NCBI GenBank assembly: GCA_035948135.1 | Contig: DASZJL010000153.1 | Coordinates: forward strand, 1 to 21,902 | Reading direction: 5' to 3' | Source: CADDZP01 sp035948135 | GTDB taxonomy: Bacteria > Actinomycetota > Acidimicrobiia > Acidimicrobiales > AC-14 | DNA: 21,902 nt | Shown: positions 14,276 to 21,902 of the stretch, piece by piece | Layout: every line of letters starts with the position of its first letter | Position numbering within the stretch: position 1 is the first letter of the stretch | Notes under the pieces: generated by a model | Told to the model about the DNA's origin: nothing | Database searches by the model: none | The model's input: only the letters and a program-made list of their open reading frames with translations | Made by a program: the position numbers and the translations under genes

Positions 14276-15070
14276 ATGCCGGTTCATTACGAGGTTGACG
14301 GTCGAGTGGCGACGATCACCATCGACCGGCCCGAAGCCATGAACGCCCTCGACCCGCCCATGCTGTTCGGGTTGGCCGAGGCGTGGGACAAGGCCGAGGA
14401 GGACGACGCCGTCTGGGTGGTGGTGGTCACCGGCGCCGGCGACGAGGCGTTCTGCGTCGGTGCCGATCTGAAGACGACCGTGCCCCAGACTGCGGCCGCC
14501 GCACGCGGCACGGGAGACGGTCAGCGCGAGCGCTGGCCGTCGATGGCGCGCACACTCCTGCGCGACCGCTTCTTTCCGAAGCCGATCGTCGCCGCCGTCA
14601 ACGGACACTGCATCGCGGGCGGCTTCGGGCTCCTCCTGGCCACCGACCTCCGGTACGCCTCCACAAACGCGACCTTCGGCTTGCAGGAGGTGCGATGGGG
14701 GCTCTTCCCGATCGCCGGCAGCACCGTCAACCTGCCCCGCCAGGTGCCCTACTGCCGGGCCATGGAGGGCCTGCTCCTCGGCGATCGCATCGACGCTCGA
14801 ACCGCCCTGGCGATGGGGCTGGTCAACGAGGTGGTCGAGCTCGCCGAAGTTCGCACCCGGGCCCGCGAGATCGCCGACCGCGTGTGCCGCAACGGCCCGT
14901 TGGCCGTTCGCAAGGTGAAAGAGTCAGTGGTGAAAGGCCTGGGCATGCCGATCGCCCAGGCCTTCACCGAAGAGCTGCGTCTGGCGACTGAGGTCTACGC
15001 CTCGGCCGACGCTGTTGAGGGTCCGGCCGCCTTCGCCGAAAAGCGCGAACCTCGATTTGAAGGACGCTGA
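14276..15070 (+). CDS. Enoyl-CoA hydratase/isomerase (crotonase) family protein
   Basis: The 264-residue protein has the crotonase fold signatures: ITIDRPEAMNALD (14-26), the first oxyanion segment AFCVGADLK (58-66), and the second, NGHCIAGGFGLLLATDLR (109-126), then FGLQEVRWGLFP, and GLVNEVV before the C-terminal helices ending FAEKREPRFEGR. By alignment with rat mitochondrial enoyl-CoA hydratase, the Glu144 position (GGCELA) is Gly118 here, while Glu164 (QPE) is kept as E138; the spacing of 20 residues matches. It is thus unlikely to be a textbook two-glutamate hydratase and could be an isomerase, a one-base hydratase or another crotonase. ATG 14276 is chosen because the first beta strand (VHYEVDGRVATITI) begins immediately; it lies only 18 bp from the divergent Nudix start. 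A role in fatty-acid or CoA-ester metabolism fits the neighbouring CoA Nudix enzyme. Confidence 0.9.
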   Translation: MPVHYEVDGRVATITIDRPEAMNALDPPMLFGLAEAWDKAEEDDAVWVVVVTGAGDEAFCVGADLKTTVPQTAAAARGTGDGQRERWPSMARTLLRDRFFPKPIVAAVNGHCIAGGFGLLLATDLRYASTNATFGLQEVRWGLFPIAGSTVNLPRQVPYCRAMEGLLLGDRIDARTALAMGLVNEVVELAEVRTRAREIADRVCRNGPLAVRKVKESVVKGLGMPIAQAFTEELRLATEVYASADAVEGPAAFAEKREPRFEGR

Positions 15071-15072
15071 GC

Positions 15073-15119
15073 TTCTTTGCGGATCTGCCCGCGTATAACG
15101 CGGGCAGATACGCAAAGAA
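15073..15119. terminator. Long bidirectional hairpin between the hydratase gene and groEL
   Basis: Arms of 22 bases (15073-15094 and 15098-15119) pair with a single mismatch (G at 15082) around a 3-base ATA loop. It fills the gap between two convergent genes, starting 2 bp after one stop and ending 12 bp before the other. The strong stem and position suggest a shared transcription terminator for both strands. There is no T-run after either arm, so it would be of the U-tract-poor type often proposed in high-GC actinobacteria. Confidence 0.75.
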
Positions 15120-15131
15120 CAGGCTCGGTCC

Positions 15132-16784
<1,653 letters not shown>

Positions 16785-16793
16785 GGGGTTTCC

Positions 16794-17108
16794 TTACTTC
16801 TTCTTGGACTTGGGCGAGTCTCCGCTGATGGCGAGGACGTCGCGGCTGGTGAGGATCAACAGATCATCACCGGCAATGGCGATCTCGGTGCCGCCGTACT
16901 TGCTGTAGACGACGGTGTCGCCGACCTTCACGTCCAGGGGGATCAGTTCGCCGGTCTGCTCGGACCGCCGGCCGGGGCCGACGGCGAGGACCTCGCCGAA
17001 CTGGGGCTTCTCCTTGGCGGTGTCGGGGATCACGATCCCGCTGACCGTCACCTCGTCGGCCTCGTTGGGCCGAACCACGATGCGATCTTCGAGGGGCTTG
17101 AGGTTCAT
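16794..17108 (-). CDS. groES: Co-chaperonin GroES (Hsp10)
   Basis: The 104-residue lid of the GroEL chamber. It begins NLKPLEDRIVVRPNEADE and includes the mobile loop (about 18-32, with TVSGIVIPD), the roof region, and the ending VGDTVVYSKYGGTEI then DDLLILTSRDVLAI. A lysine-rich tail (SPKSKKK) extends a little beyond typical GroES. The start at ATG 17108 is fixed by GGAGG at 17113-17117; the frame is open upstream but only across the CIRCE operator. It is the first gene of the groES-groEL heat-shock operon and follows tsaD after a 112-bp gap containing the promoter and operator. Confidence 0.98.
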   Translation of the reverse strand: MNLKPLEDRIVVRPNEADEVTVSGIVIPDTAKEKPQFGEVLAVGPGRRSEQTGELIPLDVKVGDTVVYSKYGGTEIAIAGDDLLILTSRDVLAISGDSPKSKKK

Positions 17109-17119
17109 CCTGCCTCCGG

Positions 17120-17146
17120 TTAGCACTCTCAACTGACGAGTGCTAA
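17120..17146 (-). promoter_or_regulatory. CIRCE element (HrcA operator)
   Basis: Perfect match to the CIRCE consensus: TTAGCACTC (17120-17128), a 9-base spacer, GAGTGCTAA (17138-17146). CIRCE is bound by the repressor HrcA and makes groESL expression heat-inducible. It lies 12 to 38 bases upstream of the groES start, in the expected 5'-leader position. hrcA itself is not in the window. Confidence 0.97.
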
Positions 17147-17174
17147 CCCTACCCAGGGCTCAGTCCCTATTCAA
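17146..17174 (-). promoter_or_regulatory. Predicted groESL promoter
   Basis: On the minus strand, TTGAAT (17174-17169) and TAGGGT (17151-17146) are separated by exactly 17 bases, giving a plausible sigma-70-type -35/-10 pair. The -10 abuts the CIRCE operator, so initiation would fall inside CIRCE, as in many groE operons. The -35 hexamer lies in the first unit of the adjacent 25-bp tandem repeat. Confidence 0.6.
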
Positions 17175-17232
17175 ACGGGGCGCCAGAGGAGCGATTCAAA
17201 CGAGGCGCCAGAGGCGCGATTCAAACGGGCAG
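17169..17232. repeat. 25-bp tandem repeat, about 2.5 copies, at the tsaD 3' end
   Basis: Unit 1 is 17169-17193, unit 2 is 17194-17218, and a partial third unit starts at 17219 and runs into the tsaD coding end. Units 1 and 2 differ at 3 of 25 positions or fewer. All share ATTCAAACG followed by a GGCGCCAGAGG core in the full units. On the minus strand each unit carries GTTTGAAT; in the third copy this supplies the last Val codon and TGA stop of tsaD. The array looks like a local duplication of the gene end. Confidence 0.85.
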
Positions 17233-18246
17233 CTGGAGGTTGGGCGACACGCCCACGTCGAGGGGCGTCGGCCCGTCGGACTGCAGGCGCCACCAGCCGG
17301 CAGCCGCCACCATGGCGGCGTTGTCGGTGCACATCGCCCGGCTGGGCAGCACCGCCCGCAGGCCCCGCTTGGCGCACTCCTCGGCCGTCCGCTCTCGGAG
17401 GAGCGAGTTGGCGGCCACGCCTCCGCCCAGGCACAGAGACTCGGCCCCGCTCTCCTCGGCCGCCCGGATGGCCTTGGCGACGAGGACATCGACGACCGCG
17501 GCCTGGAACGACGCGGCCACGTCGGGGGTGCTCACGTCGGGGTGCTTGCGTACGTGGTTGATGACGGCGGTCTTGAGCCCGCTGAAGCTGAAGGCGTAGC
17601 CGTCGTCGAGCATCGCCCGCGGGAACGCGATGGCCTCGGGGTCGCCCGCCTCGGCGGCCTCCTGGATGGCGGGCCCGCCCGGGTAGCTCAGCCCCAAGAA
17701 GCGGGCGACCTTGTCGAAGGCCTCGCCGGCGGCGTCGTCGACGGTGCTGCCCAGGACCCGGTAGCGCCCGTGGTCCTTCATGTCGACGAGCATGGTGTGC
17801 CCACCGGACACGAGCAGGGCGACCAGGGGCGGCTTGAGGTCGGGTTCCTCGAGCAGGCTGGCGTAGAGGTGGGCCTCCATATGGTTGACGCCCACGAACG
17901 GCACGTCCCACACCAACGCGAGGGCTTTCGCGGCGCTGACGCCGATGAGCAGCGCGCCCGCCAGACCCGGACCCACGGTGGCGGCGACGGCGTCGACGCC
18001 GTCGGTGACGCCGCCCTCGACGAGGGCTTCGGCGGTGACCGGCGTGAGCAGCTCGACGTGGGCCCGGCTCGCGATCTCGGGCACGACCCCACCGAAGCGG
18101 GCGTGGAGGTCGACCTGGCTGGAGACGACAGAGGACAGGATCGCGGCGCCGTTGGCGACGACCGCGGCTGCCGTCTCGTCGCAGGAGGTCTCGATGCCGA
18201 GGACGAGGAATGGCTCGGCGCGGGGCTCTGCGCTGTCCGCTACCAC
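17221..18246 (-). CDS. tsaD: tRNA N6-adenosine threonylcarbamoyltransferase TsaD
   Basis: Transfers the threonylcarbamoyl group from TC-AMP to A37 of ANN-decoding tRNAs, together with TsaB and TsaE. From GTG 18246 it is 341 residues, the normal bacterial length. The ASKHA-fold motifs are intact: LGIETSCDETAAAVV (16-30), the metal-binding H122/H126 in NHMEAH, LVSGGHTML, a GEAFDKVARFLGL segment with YPGGP, FSFSGLKTAV, and the late CLGGGVAANSLLRE and CTDNAAM motifs. The start overlaps the rimI stop by 7 bp; a much longer upstream frame exists but is antisense or out-of-frame to rimI and tsaB. The TGA stop lies in a tandem repeat that continues toward the groES promoter. Confidence 0.97.
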   Translation of the reverse strand: MVADSAEPRAEPFLVLGIETSCDETAAAVVANGAAILSSVVSSQVDLHARFGGVVPEIASRAHVELLTPVTAEALVEGGVTDGVDAVAATVGPGLAGALLIGVSAAKALALVWDVPFVGVNHMEAHLYASLLEEPDLKPPLVALLVSGGHTMLVDMKDHGRYRVLGSTVDDAAGEAFDKVARFLGLSYPGGPAIQEAAEAGDPEAIAFPRAMLDDGYAFSFSGLKTAVINHVRKHPDVSTPDVAASFQAAVVDVLVAKAIRAAEESGAESLCLGGGVAANSLLRERTAEECAKRGLRAVLPSRAMCTDNAAMVAAAGWWRLQSDGPTPLDVGVSPNLQLPV

Positions 18247-18803
18247 GCTCGCGGCTCCTCGACGATCGTGCGCCCGGGGATCGATTCCTCGATCTTGTCG
18301 AGGCGCTCGGCATACTCGTCGCTGTCGACGTCGTCGGCCCACATCACGAGCGCGTCCTCGTTGGTCTCCACGTAGTAGTTCTTGCGGATGCCGCACGGCC
18401 GGAAGCCGAACTTGCGGTAGAGCTCCTGGGCCGCCTTGTTGCCCACCCGCACCTCGAGGGTGAGGCTGGTGGCGCCCCGCGCGATGGCCTGGCGGGCCAG
18501 GCCGAGGAGCAGCCGGGTGGCGATCTTGTGGCGGTGCCACGCGGGGTCGACCGCGATGGTGGTGATGTGGCCGTCGTCGACGGTCATCATCAAGCCGGCG
18601 TAACCAGCGACGACCCCCTCGACGCGGGCCACGTAGTAGACGCGCGTGCTGCGCAGGGCCAGCTCGCTCATGAACAGGCTGAGCGACCAGGGCCGGGGGT
18701 ACACCTGCACCTCGATGCGCATGACCGAGCGCAGGTGGCGCCGGCGCATCGGTACCAGCTGCACGTCGAGGTCGAGGGACCGGTCTTCGTCGCGAACAGC
18801 CAT
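18240..18803 (-). CDS. rimI: GNAT N-acetyltransferase, RimI-like
   Basis: RimI acetylates the N-terminal Ala of ribosomal protein S18 and, in bacteria, other N termini. This 187-residue homologue has the GNAT fold: PMRRRHLRSVMRIE, then YPRPWSLSLFMSEL (about 34-47), the acetyl-CoA pyrophosphate loop region ITTIAVDPAWHRHKIATRLL (about 79-99), LEVRVGNKAAQELYRKFGF and RKNYYVETNEDALVMW, the classic RimI ending. It is longer than the roughly 150-residue E. coli protein, with about 15 extra N-terminal residues and an acidic tail of about 30 residues after MW. ATG 18803 is 3 bp downstream of the tsaB stop. The gene lies between tsaB and tsaD, the usual order in many bacteria. Confidence 0.93.
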   Translation of the reverse strand: MAVRDEDRSLDLDVQLVPMRRRHLRSVMRIEVQVYPRPWSLSLFMSELALRSTRVYYVARVEGVVAGYAGLMMTVDDGHITTIAVDPAWHRHKIATRLLLGLARQAIARGATSLTLEVRVGNKAAQELYRKFGFRPCGIRKNYYVETNEDALVMWADDVDSDEYAERLDKIEESIPGRTIVEEPRAW

Positions 18804-18806
18804 CCG

Positions 18807-19517
18807 CTAGCCCGCCTTCCTCTGGCGGTCGCGCGTCTCCCAGTTGATCTCGGCGTCGGCCTTGCGCAGGTACAGCGGGCGAAGCTCCCACGACGGCACG
18901 AACTCTTCGCGCAGCGCCCGCGGGTGGGCGAGCTCGACCAAGGCGGCGGCGGATGGGTACGCGTCGCCGAGGTCGCCGAACTCGGTGCGCGCCACTTCCG
19001 AGAAGACCGTTGGGTAGCGCAGGGCCCCGTCGCCCACGACGAGGCACTCCTCGCCCGACGCCAGCAACTCCCACGCCAGGTCCTCGGGCTTGCCGAGGGT
19101 GTACTCCGAAAGGCGCTGCGCCCCGCCCGGCACCTGGCGGTAGAAGGCGTAGAACACCTCGCCGCGGCGGGCGTCGAGCACGGCCACGATCAAGCGCCCG
19201 GTGTACCGAACGCGGAACGCCAACAGGTCGAGGCTGGAGACGCCGATCATGGGCACGCGCAAGGTCTGGGCCAGAGCCTTGGCCGTGGCGATGCCGACAC
19301 GGAGCCCGGTGAACAGGCCGGGTCCGACGTCGACGGCGATGGCGCCCAACTCGCTGAACTCGACGCGCGCGTGGCGTCGCACGAAGTCGATGGCCGGCGC
19401 GAGCGTCTCGGCGTGGCGCTGACCGCGGGCCGAATGGAACGAGGCCAGCACGCCCTCGTGGCCACCGATGGCGCAGCCGACCTGCGGGGTGGCGCTCTCG
19501 ATGCCGAGGATCAGCAC
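18807..19517 (-). CDS. tsaB: tRNA threonylcarbamoyladenosine biosynthesis protein TsaB
   Basis: The non-catalytic partner of TsaD in t6A formation, 236 residues from GTG 19517. It begins VLILGIESATPQVGCAI, the ASKHA phosphate-like strand, continues RHAETLAPAIDFV and IAVDVGPGLFTGLRVGIATAKALA, the strongest TsaB signature, then VSSLDLLAF and AVLDARRGEVFYAFY. The C-terminal half ends with LRPLYLRKADAEINWE, also typical. The start is set by GGGGTGG just upstream and by the beginning of the first strand; the frame is open for another 37 codons within tsaE in a different frame, without features. It follows the tsaE stop by 13 bp. Confidence 0.95.
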   Translation of the reverse strand: MLILGIESATPQVGCAIGGHEGVLASFHSARGQRHAETLAPAIDFVRRHARVEFSELGAIAVDVGPGLFTGLRVGIATAKALAQTLRVPMIGVSSLDLLAFRVRYTGRLIVAVLDARRGEVFYAFYRQVPGGAQRLSEYTLGKPEDLAWELLASGEECLVVGDGALRYPTVFSEVARTEFGDLGDAYPSAAALVELAHPRALREEFVPSWELRPLYLRKADAEINWETRDRQRKAG

Positions 19518-19530
19518 GGTGCCACCCCCA

Positions 19531-20019
19531 TCACGTCTCCACCACCCAGCGGTCGAGGGCGCCCCGCAGGGCGTCGTCGCGCGCCGCCCACGTAGAACCT
19601 GACCCTTGCAGGCGGACGATGCGGGCATCGTCGTCGTCGCCGAGCTCGAGGCGCACCTCGAGGAACTCCGGAGGCAGGGCCGCGACGACGGCGTCGCCCC
19701 ACTCGATGAGCGTGACGCCGTCGTGGTCGACGAGTTCGCCCAGGCCCAGATCGAGGAGCTCCTGCAGGTGCTCGAGTCGGTAGGCGTCGACGTGCACGAT
19801 CGGGAAGGCGCCGCTCTCGTAGATGTGCACGATCACGAATGTGGGGCTGGTGATGGGCTCGTCGACGCTGAGGGCGCGACCGAAGCCCTGCACGAACGTG
19901 GTCTTGCCCGCGCCCAGGTCGCCGGCCAGCAGGAACAGGTCGCCGGGCCTCGCGACGGCGGCCAGCTCCGCCGCCAGGGCGCGGGTGTCGTCGGCGGACT
20001 TGGTGTGGGCGGTCAGCAT
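19531..20019 (-). CDS. tsaE: tRNA t6A biosynthesis ATPase TsaE
   Basis: The P-loop ATPase that drives TsaB-TsaD turnover in t6A synthesis; 162 residues. Walker A is GDLGAGKTT at about 33-41, followed by FVQGFGRALSVDEPITSPTFVIVHIYES, whose SPTF is a family hallmark. VHVDAYRLE and GVTLIEWGD complete the TsaE signature. The ATG at 20019 overlaps the end of the uracil-DNA glycosylase gene (ATGCTGA, 7 bp), so translation is coupled. The C-terminal 40 residues, with ELGDDDDARIVRLQGSG, are acidic then basic and variable in the family. Confidence 0.96.
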   Translation of the reverse strand: MLTAHTKSADDTRALAAELAAVARPGDLFLLAGDLGAGKTTFVQGFGRALSVDEPITSPTFVIVHIYESGAFPIVHVDAYRLEHLQELLDLGLGELVDHDGVTLIEWGDAVVAALPPEFLEVRLELGDDDDARIVRLQGSGSTWAARDDALRGALDRWVVET

Positions 20020-20582
20020 GCGTCGGCGCCTGCCAGCAGGCGCTTGGCCCGCACGAGATCGGCGCGCATCTTCGAGATCACATCGCCGCCGCCGCCCTGC
20101 AGGGCGGCCGACGGGTGGAAGGTGGGCACGAGCGTGGCCTTGCCGTACGGATAGGTCTGGCCCCGGACCTTGGTGATGCCTTGCGTGGTGTTCAGCAGCA
20201 GCTTGGTCGCGAAGTTGCCGAGCGTGACAAGCACCTTGGGGTCGATCAAGTCGATCTGCGCCTCGAGATAGGGCCGGCACTGCTCGATCTCTTCCGGCCT
20301 CGGATCGCGGTTGCCGGGGGGTCGGCACTTCAGGACGTTCCCGATGTAGAAGCTGTCCCTGCTCAGGCCCATCTCCTCGAGCACGAGTTGATCGAGGAGC
20401 TTGCCGGCCCGCCCCACGAAGGGCTCGCCCTTGAGGTCCTCCTCGCGCCCCGGGGCCTCGCCCACCAACATGAGGTCGGCGTTGGGATTGCCCACGCCGA
20501 ACACGACCTGGGTGCGACCTTCCGACAGCGGGCAGCGCACACACGTACGCGCCTCAGCCTCGATGTCGAGAAGCGTCGGCAC
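20013..20582 (-). CDS. Family 4 uracil-DNA glycosylase (Fe-S type)
   Basis: Removes uracil from DNA in base excision repair. From GTG 20582 the product is 189 residues. The four [4Fe-4S]-ligand cysteines are present: C14 and C17 (TCVRCPL), and two more in KCRPPGNRD and EEIEQCRPYL. The active-site motif A is GEAPGREED, the Asn/Lys region is FYIGNVLKCRPP, and motif B is FHPSAAL. LVTLGNFATKLLL is a further family 4 hallmark. The start codon lacks a well-spaced ribosome site, but the position of C14/C17 matches characterised family 4 enzymes. It is 20 bp downstream of the P1 peptidase gene and overlaps tsaE by 7 bp. Confidence 0.93.
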   Translation of the reverse strand: MPTLLDIEAEARTCVRCPLSEGRTQVVFGVGNPNADLMLVGEAPGREEDLKGEPFVGRAGKLLDQLVLEEMGLSRDSFYIGNVLKCRPPGNRDPRPEEIEQCRPYLEAQIDLIDPKVLVTLGNFATKLLLNTTQGITKVRGQTYPYGKATLVPTFHPSAALQGGGGDVISKMRADLVRAKRLLAGADAC

Positions 20583-20602
20583 CCACCAATCGTACCCCTG
20601 CC

Positions 20603-21454
20603 TTACTGCGAGATCGCCGCCCGGACAGCCTCGACGACCGCCCACGCGCCGAGCGACCGGACGGTGTCGACAGCGGCGACCGCGTCGCCGGCCGAGGCCG
20701 CGACCATCGCATCGCCGTCGTAGGTCGTGTGGGCGGGCGCCAGTACCCGCGCCAAACCGTCGTGCGCGCCCTGCGCAACCCAGAGACAGGCCGCCTTGTC
20801 GAGCGCCGCGTTGGTCGCAACCAGCCCAATGGTGGTGTTCCCGGCAAACGCGGGCGTCGGCTCGGGCACAACGACGGGCTGGGCCTCCTCCCCTTCGCGC
20901 AGCACTGACCCATAGGCGTTGACCGCGACGAGCGCCCCGACGATGAGGTCGCCGACCGCGATCGACGCCGATCCGACACCGCCGGGCCGGGCGCCCTCGG
21001 GGCCGCGCCACATGCCGACCGTCGCACCGGTCCCGGCCCCGACCGCACCGAGCGCGAACAGGCCGTCGGTGGCGGCCTCGCACGCCGCATAGCCCTCCTC
21101 AGGGCCGGGGCGCACCGAGCCGTCGCCGACCATGAGGTCGAAGAGGCTGGCGGCGACGACGATCGGCACCGGACCGGCAGCGGTCGCGTGGCCCATCCCA
21201 CGCTCCTCGCAGAAGCGCATCACCCCGTCCGCAGCCGCGAGCCCGAACGCCGACCCGCCGCTCAGGACAACGGCGTCGATCCGCACCACCCGACGCTCCG
21301 GCGAGAGGAGGTCCCACTCGCGTGTCGCGGGTGCCCCGCCGCGCACTTCGCCCGACGCCACCGTGCCCGCCGGCAAGAGGCAGACCGTGCAGCCCGTCTT
21401 CGCCACCGGATCGGTCCAGTGCCCGACCCGGACGCCGGGAACATCAGTGATCAC
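20603..21454 (-). CDS. P1 family (S58, DmpA-like) peptidase
   Basis: The 283-residue protein belongs to the Ntn-hydrolase-like DmpA/BapA family, which self-cleaves into two chains and acts as an aminopeptidase, some on beta-peptides. It opens TDVPGVRVGHWTD, typical of the family, and has VASGEVRGGAPATREWDLL, IDAVVLSGGSAFGLAAADGV (60-78), and AGNTTIGLVATNAALDKA (204-221). The predicted autocleavage is N206 to T207, making Thr207 the N-terminal nucleophile. The substrate is unknown. The start is GTG 21454, immediately after a hairpin; no Shine-Dalgarno is visible, so translation may depend on RNA structure. Its position between alr and the UDG/tsaE genes suggests cotranscription, with a 114-bp structured gap before it. 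Confidence 0.9.
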   Translation of the reverse strand: MITDVPGVRVGHWTDPVAKTGCTVCLLPAGTVASGEVRGGAPATREWDLLSPERRVVRIDAVVLSGGSAFGLAAADGVMRFCEERGMGHATAAGPVPIVVAASLFDLMVGDGSVRPGPEEGYAACEAATDGLFALGAVGAGTGATVGMWRGPEGARPGGVGSASIAVGDLIVGALVAVNAYGSVLREGEEAQPVVVPEPTPAFAGNTTIGLVATNAALDKAACLWVAQGAHDGLARVLAPAHTTYDGDAMVAASAGDAVAAVDTVRSLGAWAVVEAVRAAISQ

Positions 21455-21462
21455 GTTTTCGC

Positions 21463-21483
21463 CGCCGAAGGAAACCTTCGGCG
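21463..21483. repeat. Hairpin just upstream of the P1 peptidase start
   Basis: Perfect 9-bp arms CGCCGAAGG (21463-21471) and CCTTCGGCG (21475-21483) around a 3-base loop. On the minus strand the stem ends 8 bases before the GTG start of the peptidase gene, where it could affect ribosome access or end alr transcripts. There is no T-run after it. Confidence 0.75.
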
Positions 21484-21485
21484 AC

Positions 21486-21529
21486 GAGCTTGCAAGGAAG
21501 GCGCGTTCCGCGCCTGCTGTCCTTTGCTC
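21486..21529. repeat. Composite palindrome in the alr-P1 peptidase gap
   Basis: The inner stem is perfect: AGGCGCG (21499-21505), TTC loop, CGCGCCT (21509-21515). Outer segments CAAGGA (21493-21498) and GAGC (21486-21489) pair with TCCTTTG (21120s of the right side, 21520-21526) and GCTC (21526-21529) with small bulges. The whole is flanked by direct copies of CCTTCGGCG at 21475 and 21541. It looks like a REP-type palindromic unit or a structured leader. Confidence 0.6.
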
Positions 21530-21568
21530 AGCCGCAGAGGCCTTCGGCGTGAGCGGCCGAGCCTTGCC

Positions 21569-21902
21569 TTACACGTAGACACGAGGTACTCGCGGGCCGA
21601 CGCCGCACACGACTTCGTAGGCGATGGTGTCGAGGCGGTCGGCCCACTCTTGAGCGGTGATCTCTTCGCCGCCTTGGCGGCCGATGAGCACGACCTCGTC
21701 GCCCGCCGCCACGTCGGCGTCGCTGCCACAGTCGACCATGAATTGGTCCATCGTCACCGCGCCGGCGATGGGGTAGCGGCGGCCCCCGAGGAGCACCTCT
21801 CCCCCGGCGAACGACAGGCGGCGGGTGACGCCGTCGGCGTAGCCCGCGGGCACGGTGGCAATGACGGCGTGGTCGTCGACCTGATATCGGAGCCCATAGG
21901 AG
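21569..21902 (-). CDS. alr: Alanine racemase, C-terminal part (5' end outside window)
   Basis: About 110 residues of the C-terminal beta domain of this PLP enzyme, which makes D-alanine for peptidoglycan. The frame is open to the right edge of the window. At the edge it reads SYGLRYQVDDHAVIATVPAGYADG; the Tyr of SYG is the catalytic base that acts on L-alanine. GYADGVTRRLS, then the substrate-loop segment GAVTMDQFMVDCG, with the conserved M-D-Q, confirm the family. DEVVLIGRQGGEEITAQEWAD and the final GPRVPRVYV are the usual ending. The first start-like codon inside the fragment (GTG at 21853) is internal and not the true start. alr leads the tsaE-tsaB-tsaD neighbourhood in many actinobacteria. 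Confidence 0.95.
   Translation of the reverse strand, partial: SYGLRYQVDDHAVIATVPAGYADGVTRRLSFAGGEVLLGGRRYPIAGAVTMDQFMVDCGSDADVAAGDEVVLIGRQGGEEITAQEWADRLDTIAYEVVCGVGPRVPRVYV

Noticed and set aside
14258..14608. Upstream extension of the Nudix frame
   Set aside because: It is antisense to the crotonase gene and lacks domain character.
18247..19074. Long N-terminal extension of tsaD on the minus strand
   Set aside because: It runs in another frame through rimI and tsaB, both confidently identified. GTG 18246 gives a normal TsaD length.

Overview
The window is a gene-dense, high-GC bacterial chromosome segment. It reads as core chromosome of an actinobacterium, possibly Acidimicrobiia-like. 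The class-level guess is soft and rests on protein style, frequent GTG/TTG starts, a GuaB3-type IMP dehydrogenase relative, an ECF sigma factor paired with a Thr/Pro-rich membrane protein, and a groES-groEL operon under a CIRCE element. I see no phage, transposase, CRISPR array, tRNA or rRNA. Nearly all sequence is coding; the longest gene-free stretch is about 210 bp (1736-1944).

Layout. Left end (1-3945): the 3' end of a Rieske-fold-like protein on +, tail-overlapping a COG1233 FAD oxidoreductase on -; then a small ParB/Srx-like protein on +, convergent with an acyl-CoA synthetase on -. Repair/membrane block (3946-6834, -): pcrA followed in the same reading frame by an MgtC-family membrane protein, then the acyl-CoA synthetase. 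Plus-strand pair (6875-8456): a double-domain VOC protein and a DUF2236/MpaB-type oxygenase. Purine block (8472-11757, -): guaB3, guaA and a small secreted protein; both gua genes must start with TTG. Regulatory block (11832-14257, -): CoA-pyrophosphatase-type Nudix hydrolase, a small unknown protein, an ECF-like sigma factor and a membrane-anchored putative anti-sigma partner. Then one + gene, an enoyl-CoA hydratase/isomerase homologue lacking one catalytic glutamate (14276-15070).

Right end (15132-21902, all -), in transcription order: alr (3' part), a P1/S58 peptidase, a family 4 uracil-DNA glycosylase, tsaE, tsaB, rimI, tsaD, groES, groEL. tsaE-tsaB-tsaD make the tRNA t6A modification machinery. 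These genes abut or overlap by a few bases and look like one operon. groES-groEL has its own promoter: a perfect CIRCE operator (17120-17146) just downstream of a -10/-35 pair. The -35 lies inside a 25-bp tandem repeat that copies the 3' end of tsaD.

No complete novel system stands out. The most interesting items are the repeat-embedded heat-shock promoter, a structured palindromic element between alr and the peptidase gene, a nested hairpin between guaB3 and guaA, a Rieske-like fold that seems to have lost its cluster ligands, and the sigma/putative anti-sigma operon containing a Nudix enzyme.
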